Source: DATMNR01 sp963702765 (GTDB taxonomy: Bacteria > Chloroflexota > Ktedonobacteria > Ktedonobacterales > Ktedonobacteraceae). From it: a stretch of DNA of 64,000 nt. The stretch spans positions 96,172 to 160,171 of the forward strand of contig CAVPEB010000053.1 in NCBI GenBank assembly GCA_963702765.1, given 5' to 3'. The position numbers and the translations under genes were made by a program. Shown one piece after another: positions 25,079-34,059 of the stretch (position 1 is its first letter; the number at the start of each line of letters is the position of its first letter). The notes beneath the pieces are model-generated. The model saw nothing but the letters and a program-made list of their open reading frames with translations. It did not search any database and was not told where the DNA came from.

Positions 25079-25416
25079 GTGCATCGGAAGGTATCTCACC
25101 ACAGCGACCCTCAATGAGAGGGCTACCGGCGAAAAGGGGACCTAAGTGGAGACAGAGGAAGGCACGTAACCAGGGGATCACCTACGAGGGGAGACGCCTC
25201 ATGGTGACAGAACACCCATAGTACCCAAACGCTCAGGGTAACGCCTGAGACACGGGGAAGGGGTGGAGAAGGTACTCCATCGCCCATCTGTAGGCTGCAC
25301 CGGATGGTGCATGAGGCCCAAGAGATGGGACGGTGGCTAGGCGACCCTAGCAACCGTAGGGAGGTACCAGGATTTTGTAGGATAGTAGTCATTCAACTGA
25401 ATAAGGAGAACCGCTC

Positions 25417-27288
25417 ATGCTAAAAGAAGCGGGTTGCTCAGATGGTCTGCAAAGATTAGAAGTGATCCGCAAGCTCAACGCAAAGAGCGGCTGGATCAAT
25501 TCAGATTTGTACAGACTGCTATTCAAGCCGGAACTCTATGTCCTGGCATACGAGCGCATCAAGTCGAAACCTGGGAATATGACCCCAGGCACAGATCAGG
25601 AAACCATTGACGGATTTGGTATGGACGAAATCAGAAAGCTTATCGATGAGATGAGAACTGAGAAGTACCAGCCGAGTCCCGTTAGAAGGGCGCTCATCCC
25701 AAAAAGTAATGGGAAAATGAGGAAACTCGGCATCCCAAGCGCCAGGGACAAGATCGTACAAGAGGTAGTGAGGCTCATCCTCGAGGCCATCTACGATAGT
25801 CCACACGGAGCATACTTCAAGGATAGCAGCCACGGTTTCCGAAGCTCTCGCAGTTGTCACAGTGCGTTGAAAGAAATCCAGGGTAAATGGAGCGGGACCA
25901 CATGGTTCCTGGAGGGAGACATCAAAGCCTGCTTCGATGACATTAACCATGAAATACTGGTTGTTGTCATGAGAGAGAAGATTAAGGATGAACGTTTTCT
26001 AAACCTCATCTGGAAATTCTTGAACGCTGGCTACCAAGACTTGGATGAGTCGAGGAAAGACAGCCTGGCAGGTACGCCGCAAGGCGGCATCGTCTCGCCA
26101 ATCCTGGCAAACATCTATCTGCATGAGTTAGATGAATATATCGAGCAATTGCAGAAAGAGCTAGAGCAAGGCGAGCTAAGACGCCCAAACCCTGAATACC
26201 GTCAACTACAGAGACGACGGCACTACCTGGCAAAGATCGGAAAGATCGACACCGAGGAATACAGGGAATTAGGCGTCCAGATGCGGAAGCTCCCATCGCT
26301 GGACCCAAAGGACCCCAATTTTGTGCGGGTGCATTACGTACGCTATGCTGACGATTGGGTTGTCGGAGTCACTGGCCCCAAGCGCCTCGCAGAAGAGATC
26401 AAGGAAAAAGTTAGGCAATTTTTGAAAGCCAAGCTTGATCTGACGCTCAGCGAGGAAAAGACGGTGATTACGAACGCTCGAAGGTCAGACGCCAAGTTCT
26501 TGGGATACAGAATAAGGCTGGGCAGGTCCAAAACGGCAGAGCAGAAACAGACACTATCAACAAATGCAAGCGGCAAGAACTTCAAGCGAAGATCAACCGG
26601 TATGCAGATAGTGTTACGCGCCCCTTTAGACGAGCTCGTTAAAAAGCTCTGTCAGAAAGGCTTCTGCAATGCTCAGGGAAGGCCTCTGCACAAGAAAGCC
26701 TGGACCCTATTGGACGAAGACCAGATAATAAACCTGTATAGCTCCATCAATAGGGGCTTGCAAAATTATTATCGGCCTACGGACAATTGGGCAGAACTGA
26801 GCAGGATACAATACATCCTGAAGTTCTCGCTGGCGAAAACGCTGGCGGCCAAGAAACAGGTGCCTATCACCAGGATTATCAAGGACAAAGGCATTCGAGT
26901 GAATGTCACGCGCAAGGGGCAACAAAGAACCATCGCGTTCTACAGGAATTCGGATTGGACGACCGATAGAAAGGCATTCACAAATAGCCCGACTATTGAT
27001 CTGGTTCGGATGAATGAACGAATGCGAACACGGTCCAAGCTAGGACAGCCGTGTTGCATCTGCCTCGAAAACTTTGGGGTGGCAATGCACCACGTCAGGC
27101 ACATTCGGAAAATGACCGAGAAGCACGTGAGAGGCTTTACCGGTCTTCTAGCGAAGCTTAATCGGAAGCAGGTTCCGGTGTGTCAGGAGTGTCACCGGAA
27201 AATCCATCGAGGGGAATACGACGGGCTGAAACTCTCAGACCTGGCGTACGATCCGAGAAAGCCTATGCTTGTAGGCGATTTATCCTAG
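25417..27288 (+). CDS. ltrA: group II intron reverse transcriptase/maturase/endonuclease
   Basis: 623 aa, in intron domain IV. RT domain residues ~50-350 with R-A-L-I-P-K-S-N-G-K-M-R-K-L-G-I-P, H-G-F-R-S-S-R-S-C-H-S-A-L, E-G-D-I-K-A-C-F-D-D-I, G-T-P-Q-G-G-I-V-S-P-I-L-A-N-I-Y-L and the catalytic Y-A-D-D; then domain X (maturase, ~400-520) and a C-terminal HNH endonuclease with C-C-I-C ... M-H-H-V-R-H-I-R ... C-Q-E-C-H-R-K-I-H. All catalytic residues are present, so splicing, cleavage and retrohoming activity are plausible. AAGGAGAACC lies 9 nt before the ATG. Confidence 0.95.
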   Translation: MLKEAGCSDGLQRLEVIRKLNAKSGWINSDLYRLLFKPELYVLAYERIKSKPGNMTPGTDQETIDGFGMDEIRKLIDEMRTEKYQPSPVRRALIPKSNGKMRKLGIPSARDKIVQEVVRLILEAIYDSPHGAYFKDSSHGFRSSRSCHSALKEIQGKWSGTTWFLEGDIKACFDDINHEILVVVMREKIKDERFLNLIWKFLNAGYQDLDESRKDSLAGTPQGGIVSPILANIYLHELDEYIEQLQKELEQGELRRPNPEYRQLQRRRHYLAKIGKIDTEEYRELGVQMRKLPSLDPKDPNFVRVHYVRYADDWVVGVTGPKRLAEEIKEKVRQFLKAKLDLTLSEEKTVITNARRSDAKFLGYRIRLGRSKTAEQKQTLSTNASGKNFKRRSTGMQIVLRAPLDELVKKLCQKGFCNAQGRPLHKKAWTLLDEDQIINLYSSINRGLQNYYRPTDNWAELSRIQYILKFSLAKTLAAKKQVPITRIIKDKGIRVNVTRKGQQRTIAFYRNSDWTTDRKAFTNSPTIDLVRMNERMRTRSKLGQPCCICLENFGVAMHHVRHIRKMTEKHVRGFTGLLAKLNRKQVPVCQECHRKIHRGEYDGLKLSDLAYDPRKPMLVGDLS

Positions 27289-27737
27289 TGGAGTCGGAAC
27301 CACAGGCTCCACTAGGGGAACGAGTACCTGAACAACTCAATAAGACGACACGCGCTGGTGAACTCACCCAACTTTGTCTGTCGCTGACATAGTCGCCGAA
27401 AGTTGGACCTCTACTCTGTCTGTCGCTGACGTAGTCGCCGGGAGCCAGAGGGATTGCCAGAAAAACGCGAAATCGTATGGACTGAGCAAACTATGGTTAC
27501 GGAAGGCAAATAGTACCCCGAACGGGTGCTCAAATCCAACGTGCGGGTTGCTCTACCCCGTACCGTTGGCCGACCGCAAACGTAGGTAAAGCACAGTCAA
27601 TAGAGAGTTTGAAGGACTCCTGAAACGGTTGTAGGCCAAGAGTAGGACTCCCATACGAGAACGCGTAGCGTGAACGTGTGAGAGTTGCGCTACTGTGGTT
27701 ATTAGGGCCGTCTAGGACTAAAGTCGGTGCCTTTGGA

Positions 27738-27771
27738 GAGCCGGATACGCTGAAAGGTGTCCGTCCGGTTC
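27738..27771 (+). ncRNA. group II intron domain V
   Basis: 34-nt hairpin beginning GAGCCG with the catalytic AGC triad, a GAAA tetraloop (in CTGAAAGG) and ending CGGTTC, the canonical size and form of domain V, the catalytic heart of the ribozyme. A domain VI helix and the intron end follow within 60 nt. Confidence 0.88.
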
Positions 27772-27830
27772 GGAGGGGGGTGGTTGGAAACGTGCCTGCA
27801 AGCAGGTAACGCGCTGGCCGCCTACCCTAT

Positions 27831-27865
27831 CGCTGAGGTCACAAATTCGAATTCTGTACAGCCCA
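27831..27865 (+). tRNA. tRNA-Val(GAC) no. 2, 3' exon
   Basis: 35 nt: CGCTG (3' anticodon strand), variable AGGTC, T-arm ACAAA-TTCGAAT-TCTGT, acceptor ACAGCCC and discriminator A. Joined to 24615-24653 it makes a 74-nt tRNA. The T-loop is canonical here (TTCGAAT), with one A-C mismatch in the T-stem. Confidence 0.9.
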
Positions 27866-27917
27866 TGATGAAAAGGAGCAGCTTCGCGCGAAGCTGCTCC
27901 TTTTCATCATGGGCTGT
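27858..27917. terminator. 60-bp perfect palindrome at the end of tRNA-Val no. 2
   Basis: The 30 bases 27858-27887 (acceptor end ACAGCCCATGATG, then AAAAGGAGCAGCTTCGC) are the exact reverse complement of 27888-27917, which ends CATCATGGGCTGT. The inner part is a bidirectional terminator hairpin with A and T runs; the outer part duplicates the tRNA acceptor end in inverted orientation. Confidence 0.9.
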
Positions 27918-27968
27918 CACACGCTCTTCAGCGTAGGTTTACAGCACCTCTTTTGCCTCCCTTTTTTA

Positions 27969-29707
27969 GGTTCATCCGCACTTTGCGTGAAAGGACCGAG
28001 TCGAAGTGAGCGATGGAGGAGAGGATGACCGATACAAGACTCGTTGACGCAACAAATCAAAATTGGCCCGCCCGTACATCATTCGCTTGAGACATTTGAG
28101 CCGATTTACGTGGCCCTCCACGACACCATTGTTCCAGGTCAGCGTCAGACCAGCCTGCACGGCTTGCTGGTCCTTGCGCAATTTCTCCACAAAGTTGTGT
28201 ATTTCTCGAATATGACTCTGCTGGGCTGTCTGCATCCAGTCCTCAATCTGTTCCCCTTGAAGGGTACGGAGCATGGTCAGAAAGCAATCAACCAGTTCCA
28301 TCACCAGCGCGATCTCTGGATGCACTTGACCCATCTGGGCCAGCGCCTGCCTCTGTTCCTGGGTCCTATTTTCTGGACGGCACATGAGCAAGCTGACCGC
28401 AGCCCGAGGCGTGAGTCCCTGCGGCTGCCTCGAGAAGTCCGTGACTCCCGCTTTCGTCTGCTTGCGCAGGTGGGCAACTAAGCGTGCGACTTGCTTGCGC
28501 TTGCCTGGATAACCCATGGCCACGACCTCTCGGTACAAGAGGGCTCCGTTCCGGCATCCTTGTTGCCAGCGCTCTCGCAGATACGCTTCGTAGGGGTACA
28601 GCATGCCTGCTTTCACCTGATAGGCTGCCGTTTCTGGATAGGCATCAGCGTAGGCAAATTTCTGCACAGTCATCCGGCCCATGTGCAAGAGGCGAGCAAT
28701 TTCAGAAATACTGATGCCTTGCAGGTGCAAGGCTCGCACCGCTTCATAGCGCTGCATGCGCTTGGCACGTGCCTGCTCACGCTGCCCAAGTCGTTCTGGG
28801 CGCAGGTGTGGGTCAACCACCACCTTTCTAGAAGAAGCAGAACCAGAAACTTTGATGTGTTGGAGGACTTCTCGATGACGATGAAAAATGCGTTCCACCG
28901 CCTCGGCGAGGTTCTTCTGGATATGGAACCGGTCAGCAACCTGGAGTGCATCAGGTGCTCCCAGGCGAGCTCCCAGAGCATACTCACCAGATCGATCGCG
29001 ACTGATGAGTTGGACTCCCGGATGTGCCTTGAGCCAGCTCTCCAGGCTACCGGCAGAACGATCAGGGAGCAGATCAACGACTTGATGGTCTTGCAGATCG
29101 ACGAGAATTGTTCCATAAGACACATTGCGACGAAATGCCCAATCGTCTACTCCAAGGTGGGTTGGTGTGGCATGAGGAGGGAGGGGTGTTCTGCGGATGA
29201 GCCGTAGAAAGGTATCAGCGCTGCACGCCATCTTCAGTGCGGTAGCACTGCGGGCTGCCTGTTCGGCTCCAATTGCAAATCCCAGTTGTCTGAGCTGCTC
29301 CGTTAGCCGAACCGTTTTACGCGCAAAAGGGAGCGCCAGTTCCGGAACCGCTTCAGCAAAGGTCTTGCGCCTACAAGCCGGGTTATCGCAGAAAAAACGT
29401 CGCACCCGCAGTCGCAGGGTGAGGGGGATCCCGCTAACTGGAAGATCCTTCACGGTTCGCTGGTAACAGCTGTTTACTCGCGAAGAATTGGTCTGGCAAT
29501 CGGGGCAGCTTCTACCCTCCGCCGTTGATCTGACACTCAAGACAATACCTTCCTGCGAGGCTTCCAGCTGCTCAACATCAAAAAGGGAAAAAGGAATCAA
29601 CAATGAGACTATCGACATACTAACTTTTGTGGGAAATCCTATCTTTGGGGCAATGACAAGTATTTCTTCTATTTTACCACTTTTTTCACGCAAAGTGCGG
29701 ATGAACC
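27969..29707 (-). mobile_element. ISL3-family insertion sequence, complete
   Basis: 1739 bp with perfect 24-bp terminal inverted repeats (GGTTCATCCGCACTTTGCGT... at 27969 and its complement ending at 29707), flanked by 8-bp direct repeats CTTTTTTA (27961-27968 and 29708-29715), the size typical of ISL3. One transposase gene fills it and its stop codon lies inside the left repeat. Repeat perfection indicates recent insertion. Confidence 0.93.
27972..29618 (-). CDS. ISL3-family transposase
   Basis: DDE transposase of ISL3 type. N-terminal zinc-finger part C-P-D-C ... C-Y-Q-R and F-F-C-D-N-P-A-C-R-R-K-T-F; then a helix-turn-helix; catalytic region with H-L-G-V-D-D-W-A-F-R-R-N, S-R-D-R-S-G-E-Y-A and A-D-R-F-H-I-Q-K-N-L; C-terminal G-H-V-N-R-L-K-C-L-K-R-M-M-Y-G-R-A. 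I set the start at the ATG at 29618 (M-S-I-V-S-L-L-I-P-F), since the upstream extension of the frame runs into the inverted repeat; no clear SD. About 548 aa, uninterrupted, so likely active. Confidence 0.9.
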   Translation of the reverse strand: MSIVSLLIPFSLFDVEQLEASQEGIVLSVRSTAEGRSCPDCQTNSSRVNSCYQRTVKDLPVSGIPLTLRLRVRRFFCDNPACRRKTFAEAVPELALPFARKTVRLTEQLRQLGFAIGAEQAARSATALKMACSADTFLRLIRRTPLPPHATPTHLGVDDWAFRRNVSYGTILVDLQDHQVVDLLPDRSAGSLESWLKAHPGVQLISRDRSGEYALGARLGAPDALQVADRFHIQKNLAEAVERIFHRHREVLQHIKVSGSASSRKVVVDPHLRPERLGQREQARAKRMQRYEAVRALHLQGISISEIARLLHMGRMTVQKFAYADAYPETAAYQVKAGMLYPYEAYLRERWQQGCRNGALLYREVVAMGYPGKRKQVARLVAHLRKQTKAGVTDFSRQPQGLTPRAAVSLLMCRPENRTQEQRQALAQMGQVHPEIALVMELVDCFLTMLRTLQGEQIEDWMQTAQQSHIREIHNFVEKLRKDQQAVQAGLTLTWNNGVVEGHVNRLKCLKRMMYGRANFDLLRQRVLYRSSSPPSLTSTRSFHAKCG

Positions 29708-29770
29708 CTTTTTTAGATCAGTCCTTTCTAGCCATATTTCACTGGCCCTAAGCGACCCTCCGGTTATGCC

Positions 29771-29956
29771 ATGTCAAATCAAATAAAAAAAGTTACCGAA
29801 CGCTCATGGTTCACTGCCGATATCATAGCTCGGTAGAGAGATGAATTGGTCTCGCACATGAGACGAAGTGGTGTCGCGAGTCTTGCACAGGGAGATGTTG
29901 TTGCCTGGCAATTTCGCTTTGAGAAGCAGCCAGAGACGGAACTATCCCGAGTCTAG
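29771..29956 (+). pseudogene. unrecognised gene remnant with in-frame stop
   Basis: From ATG 29771 a coding-like frame reads M-S-N-Q-I-K-K-V-T-E-R-S-W-F-T-A-D-I-I-A-R, a TAG at 29834, then R-D-E-L-V-S-H-M-R-R-S-G-V-A-S-L and V-V-A-W-Q-F-R-F-E-K-Q, ending at 29954-29956. No family recognised. It lies between the ISL3 element and the TnpB gene; the left end of the TnpB element should be somewhere in 29716-30055 but I could not locate it. Confidence 0.3.
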
Positions 29957-30055
29957 CAGCACCAGGAGCGCTCTGGATTTTCCGATTTTTGATCTCAGCT
30001 AAAGAATGAGAACATATTGGAACTTTGTGGCATCAAACGGGAAACATGAAAGCCA

Positions 30056-31339
30056 GTGAAACAAATCATAACTGCCAAACTGAAGCTTTTAGCGACACCA
30101 GAACAGTTTCAGGATTTACACCGGACACAGCTCGCGTACCGCGATGCGCTCAATTATATAAGTCAGTACGCTTTCAAGCACGGCAAAATGTCTAACGAAA
30201 AGCGGCTACATGAGGGAACGTATTACGAAATTCGTAGACGGTTCAAGTTGCCCTCTGAGATGACCAATAATGCCATACGTCAAGTTGGAGTAACCTACAA
30301 GGGCTTATGGACCAAAGCCAAAAAGAATGCAGAACACAGAAGGAACAAAATCACCAGGAAGCGTTTTAAAGGCCTGGACAAGCCTTCTAAGTATGTCTCA
30401 CCCACAGTCACATACAATTTTGGGTATGATTATGGTTTCAAATCTGAACAGCAACTAAGCATCAGAGCGCTGGAGAGACGTATCATTATGCCGTACCGAG
30501 GTTATGAGAAGCATGTTGCGCTCATTCGACAAGGAGCAAACTGTAAAGCAGCCCGACTCTGGTACGATAAACCTCGCAAACAATTCTATTTACTGGTTGC
30601 ACTTGAACTCGAGATTGTGGATCCAGCGTCTGGCGTACAACAGACCATTGTTGGCGTCGATGTTGGACAACGATATCTTGCAACAACAGCCACCATGGCG
30701 GAAAAGCAATGCTTCTTTCCTGGAAAGGCAGTGCGGGCAAAAGCTGACCACTACGCCCGGCTGCAGAAACGACTTCAGCGTAAAGGCACTCGCTCTGCCA
30801 CACGACGTTTACGGTCGTTGGGTGGACGAGAGAGACGGTTCAAGCTGGACGTCAACCATGTCATCGCAAAAACTATTGTTGAGCAGCACCCACAGGCATT
30901 TATCTGCTTAGAAAACCTGACAGGCATTCGAGATCGCTCGATACGGCGCAAACGTAAGTGGAAGGGCAAAAAAATCCTTGCACAAACGCCGAAACAGCGT
31001 CGAGCCAATCGGCACGTGTCTACATGGGCGTTCGCTAAGTTGCATGATATGATCATGTACCGGGCCACGCTGGCAGGGTCAGTTGCGATCAAAGTTGATG
31101 CTGACTACACCAGTCAAGCCTGCCCTCTGTGTGGCTATACTGATGCGAAGAACAGACCAGGGCATGGACTACTCTTCATCTGTCAGAACAATCTGTGCCA
31201 GTATCAGATGCGCACTGGTCGCTCTTACACGCTGCATGCCGATCTAGATGGGGTGCGCGCAATATCGCGATGCGAGCGCTCTGTGTCTGCAAAGCGTTCC
31301 AGGTTGGAGCGATATGCAGACCTGCGATGGGAGTCCTGA
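30056..31339 (+). CDS. tnpB: TnpB, RNA-guided nuclease of an IS605/IS1341-like element
   Basis: 427 aa from a GTG codon. N-terminal helical REC/wedge part (L-A-Y-R-D-A-L-N-Y-I-S), RuvC-I V-G-V-D-V-G-Q-R-Y-L-A, RuvC-II F-I-C-L-E-N-L-T-G-I, zinc ribbon C-P-L-C-G and C-Q-N-N-L-C, RuvC-III L-H-A-D-L-D-G-V-R-A-I: all three catalytic acids are present. No TnpA is adjacent, so the element would depend on TnpA in trans. TnpB uses an RNA from its own 3' end, whose guide is the sequence just past the right end, here the tRNA-Val 3' remnant. Confidence 0.9.
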   Translation: MKQIITAKLKLLATPEQFQDLHRTQLAYRDALNYISQYAFKHGKMSNEKRLHEGTYYEIRRRFKLPSEMTNNAIRQVGVTYKGLWTKAKKNAEHRRNKITRKRFKGLDKPSKYVSPTVTYNFGYDYGFKSEQQLSIRALERRIIMPYRGYEKHVALIRQGANCKAARLWYDKPRKQFYLLVALELEIVDPASGVQQTIVGVDVGQRYLATTATMAEKQCFFPGKAVRAKADHYARLQKRLQRKGTRSATRRLRSLGGRERRFKLDVNHVIAKTIVEQHPQAFICLENLTGIRDRSIRRKRKWKGKKILAQTPKQRRANRHVSTWAFAKLHDMIMYRATLAGSVAIKVDADYTSQACPLCGYTDAKNRPGHGLLFICQNNLCQYQMRTGRSYTLHADLDGVRAISRCERSVSAKRSRLERYADLRWES

Positions 31340-31374
31340 TGCAAGCCTCGTGCGTAAGCTACGGGGTATCTGAC
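31340..31374 (+). ncRNA. right end of TnpB element / 3' end of its omega RNA
   Basis: Directly after the tnpB stop: CCTCGT (31346-31351) pairs with ACGGGG (31361-31366) around GCGTAAGCT, followed by TATCTGAC. This is the usual IS605 right-end hairpin and GGGGTA-x-x-x-GAC terminus. The next base begins tRNA-Val sequence. Confidence 0.6.
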
Positions 31375-31389
31375 GTTCTGTATCGCCCA
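31375..31389 (+). pseudogene. tRNA-Val no. 1, 3'-terminal remnant
   Basis: GTTCTGTATCGCCCA is identical to the last 15 bases of the intact tRNA-Val no. 3 and complements the acceptor strand GGGCGAT of the 5' half at 24505. Upstream is the TnpB right end; downstream its own terminator. Taken as the displaced end of tRNA no. 1. Confidence 0.7.
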
Positions 31390-31390
31390 T

Positions 31391-31427
31391 CGAAAAAGGC
31401 GGCTTATTGAATAAGCCGCCTTTTTCG
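31391..31427. terminator. bidirectional terminator
   Basis: Perfect 17-bp stem CGAAAAAGGCGGCTTAT / ATAAGCCGCCTTTTTCG with TGA loop, A-run and T-run on both sides. Serves the tRNA-Val remnant on the plus strand and the end of the rpsB-ispG operon on the minus strand (ispG stop at 31438). Confidence 0.88.
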
Positions 31428-31437
31428 TCTACTTCTA

Positions 31438-32673
31438 TTATTTTTTCAACACCTGTAGACCGATGCCCTCGTCCCTGGTGCGATGCACGCCGGCTGTCTC
31501 CTGAATGCCACCTTCTGGATACACCAACTTTGCCTCGCTCTCAGGTAGGAGGCTTGCTACTTCCTTGAGTACAGCGTCCAGAAACTGATCTTCGGGTACG
31601 GTTTTGATCACTTCACCTTTGCGGAAAATAACCCCGCGACCCTTGCCACCGGCAAGCCCAACATCGGCGTCGCGTGACTCACCTGGTCCATTTACCACAC
31701 AACCCATTACAGCAACATGGATCGGAGTCTGCACTTTGGATAGGCGCTTCTCTACTTCATTAGCTACACTTATGACGTCGATTTCAACCCGACCGCATGA
31801 GGGGCACGAGACGAAGGTAACACCGCGATTGCGTAACTCAAGCGAACGTAAAATCTCATAAGCAACCGGTATCTCTTCTTCAGGTTCAGCGCTGAGACTC
31901 ACACGAATAGTGTCACCGATTCCACCAGCGAGGAGCAAACCTAAACCAACGGATGATTTGACGGCGCCAGTTACGAGTGTACCCGCTTCGGTGATACCAA
32001 GATGGAGAGGATAGTCTGAACGATGTGAGAAACGTCGATATGCTTCAACTGCGGTCAAGGGAGTTGAGGATTTCAACGAGACTTTGATCTCGTGGAAGTC
32101 CATTTCCTCACACCAGCTGATATACTCCAGAGCCTTTGTTACCATACGTTCGGCCAGTTGCTCACGCTCCTGACGGCGTGCTTCTACAGGATCTGTGCGC
32201 TCCAATGTGCCATCTTCGCGTAACCTGACTTGAATGCGCTGCATTTGCCCGCGCTGATCGAGAGCGTCAATTGATCCCGAGTTAACTCCAATACGCATGG
32301 CAATGTTTCGTTCTTTACACGCTGAGATGATCTGTTCGAGCGATTTACGTCCATTGATGAGGTTTCCTGGATTGATGCGTACGCAGTCAATACCCTGCCG
32401 AATCGCTTCAAGCGCCAATGTATGTTTATAGTGAATATCAGCAACCAATGGAATATGGATACGCTTTTTAATTTCGCCTATTGCTAGAGCATCCTCTTCC
32501 TCTGGTACAGCCACGCGTACTATTTCGCACCCGACATCTTCCAGACGGTGTATTTGTGCGACCGTACTTTCTACGTCACGGGTGTACGTAGTAGTCATAG
32601 ACTGTACCGCAATAGGTGCGTCACCCCCTATTGCAAGGTTACCAACATGTATTTGTCGGGTTGTCCGTCTCAT
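31438..32673 (-). CDS. ispG: 4-hydroxy-3-methylbut-2-enyl diphosphate synthase
   Basis: 411 aa, bacterial two-domain form. TIM barrel N-terminus I-A-V-Q-S-M-T-T-T-Y-T-R-D-V; C-terminal [4Fe-4S] domain with ligands in S-C-P-S-C-G-R-V-E and G-C-V-V-N-G-P-G-E. It converts MEcPP to HMBPP in the MEP isoprenoid pathway. Last gene of the operon that also carries dxr, with rseP between them. GGAG 12 nt ahead of the ATG; terminator directly downstream. Confidence 0.96.
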   Translation of the reverse strand: MRRTTRQIHVGNLAIGGDAPIAVQSMTTTYTRDVESTVAQIHRLEDVGCEIVRVAVPEEEDALAIGEIKKRIHIPLVADIHYKHTLALEAIRQGIDCVRINPGNLINGRKSLEQIISACKERNIAMRIGVNSGSIDALDQRGQMQRIQVRLREDGTLERTDPVEARRQEREQLAERMVTKALEYISWCEEMDFHEIKVSLKSSTPLTAVEAYRRFSHRSDYPLHLGITEAGTLVTGAVKSSVGLGLLLAGGIGDTIRVSLSAEPEEEIPVAYEILRSLELRNRGVTFVSCPSCGRVEIDVISVANEVEKRLSKVQTPIHVAVMGCVVNGPGESRDADVGLAGGKGRGVIFRKGEVIKTVPEDQFLDAVLKEVASLLPESEAKLVYPEGGIQETAGVHRTRDEGIGLQVLKK

Positions 32674-32799
32674 ATTTTTTGTTTACTCCATGATTGTCTG
32701 TCGAGCCTACTTAACAATGCGTCTTAAAGTTGAAATTGACACCTACGGGTATCCTGATTATTTTTGTTAAAAGCTAAGTTATAGGCCGACACTAATCGA

Positions 32800-34059
32800 T
32801 TAACTACCCCAATGAATAACATCGTTTACTGTAATGATCACCATCAGTGTTAGTAATATGGCCATTCCGACAAAATTAATAATACCTTCTCGTTCTGGTT
32901 TCAGGCGTTTCCCTCCACGCAGAAGCTCAATGAGTATTAGTAAGATGCGCCCACCGTCCAAAGCGGGGAAAGGTAAAATGTTGATGATGGCCAGGTTCAG
33001 GCTTAGGATGGCTGTTAAGCTGAGTATGGGCCACCAACCCAGGTCAGGAACACTTGCGGCAACTTCGCCGGTTATTTTGACGATACCTACTGGCCCAGCA
33101 AGTTGCGGCTTGACAGCACCGGCAATCATTTGTGCTATCTGGTTTATAAAATCTCCTGTGACCGAGAACGTATGCTGGATACCTTTAAAAGGAGCCTGCC
33201 AAAGCGGCGAACTGACGAAAACTATCTTCTCTTCGACACCCATCGGCCCCTGACCTTGCGGTGGATGTACTCTTACATGTACTGTCGTCGATACAGTTTG
33301 CGATGCACCCGCGTGTCGAACCTCAAGCTCCACTGGCACTGTCGCATGTTGATCCTTATCAGCGGTAATAGCATTGGTAACAATAGTCTGAACATCAGTA
33401 AAGAGCTGGACTGGATGACCATTTACTGCAACAATGGTATCACCAGGTTGTAAGCCTGCTACGGCGGCTGGAGAGCCCTGGACAACTTTGCCAATTGTAG
33501 CAGGGAAGGTTGGCTCACCGAGACCATAGGCGATGGTAAATAAGACCATTGCCAGTATGACATTCATCGTGACACCTGCGAGTAAAACAATGATTCGTTT
33601 GCCAGCAGATTTTGCAGCAAAGCTTTGAGGATCATAATTACCCTCCGGGTCATTTATATCTCCGTTTTCACCTGGCATACGCACGAAGCCACCAATAGGT
33701 AGAAAATTGATTGAATAAATTGTATGGTCGCTGGCACGAGACTCTAGCTGGGGGTTATAAGTTGCATTATACCCTTTCATTGCTTCAGGAATGGCGGTTA
33801 CAACACTGCCTGCGCTCGCATATGGTTGCTGTTTCTGAGTGACATATGTGTCTTCAGGATTTTGCCTGCCACTGAACCAAATTACTTCCCAGCCTCCACC
33901 ATCACGCTTACGAAAACCTACGAGGCGAGGAGGAAAACCAATACCAAATTCTTCTACACGTATACCTGCCCATTTTGCAGTAATGAAATGACCAAATTCA
34001 TGTACGAGCACGCATACTCCAAAGACAGGAATTGCAGCCAGTAAAAACCAGTTATTCAT
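32800..34059 (-). CDS. rseP: RseP-type site-2 protease (RIP metalloprotease)
   Basis: 419 aa membrane protease. First TM segment carries zinc motif H-E-F-G-H-F near residue 21; a PDZ domain at ~190-270 (G-S-P-A-A-V-A-G-L-Q-P-G-D-T-I-V-A-V-N-G); third metal ligand in the N-I-L-P-F-P-A-L-D-G-G-R motif near 370; two further TM segments. Cleaves membrane-bound anti-sigma factors or signal-peptide remnants. The ATG overlaps the dxr stop in ATGA (34056-34059), giving translational coupling; AAAGGA upstream. Confidence 0.95.
   Translation of the reverse strand: MNNWFLLAAIPVFGVCVLVHEFGHFITAKWAGIRVEEFGIGFPPRLVGFRKRDGGGWEVIWFSGRQNPEDTYVTQKQQPYASAGSVVTAIPEAMKGYNATYNPQLESRASDHTIYSINFLPIGGFVRMPGENGDINDPEGNYDPQSFAAKSAGKRIIVLLAGVTMNVILAMVLFTIAYGLGEPTFPATIGKVVQGSPAAVAGLQPGDTIVAVNGHPVQLFTDVQTIVTNAITADKDQHATVPVELEVRHAGASQTVSTTVHVRVHPPQGQGPMGVEEKIVFVSSPLWQAPFKGIQHTFSVTGDFINQIAQMIAGAVKPQLAGPVGIVKITGEVAASVPDLGWWPILSLTAILSLNLAIINILPFPALDGGRILLILIELLRGGKRLKPEREGIINFVGMAILLTLMVIITVNDVIHWGS

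Noticed and set aside
27931..27950. CGTAGGTTTACAG after the palindrome as the 3' half of tRNA-Val no. 1
   Set aside because: CGTAG would match its anticodon stem, but the bases form a local hairpin (ACGCT/AGCGT) and no T-arm or acceptor follows.
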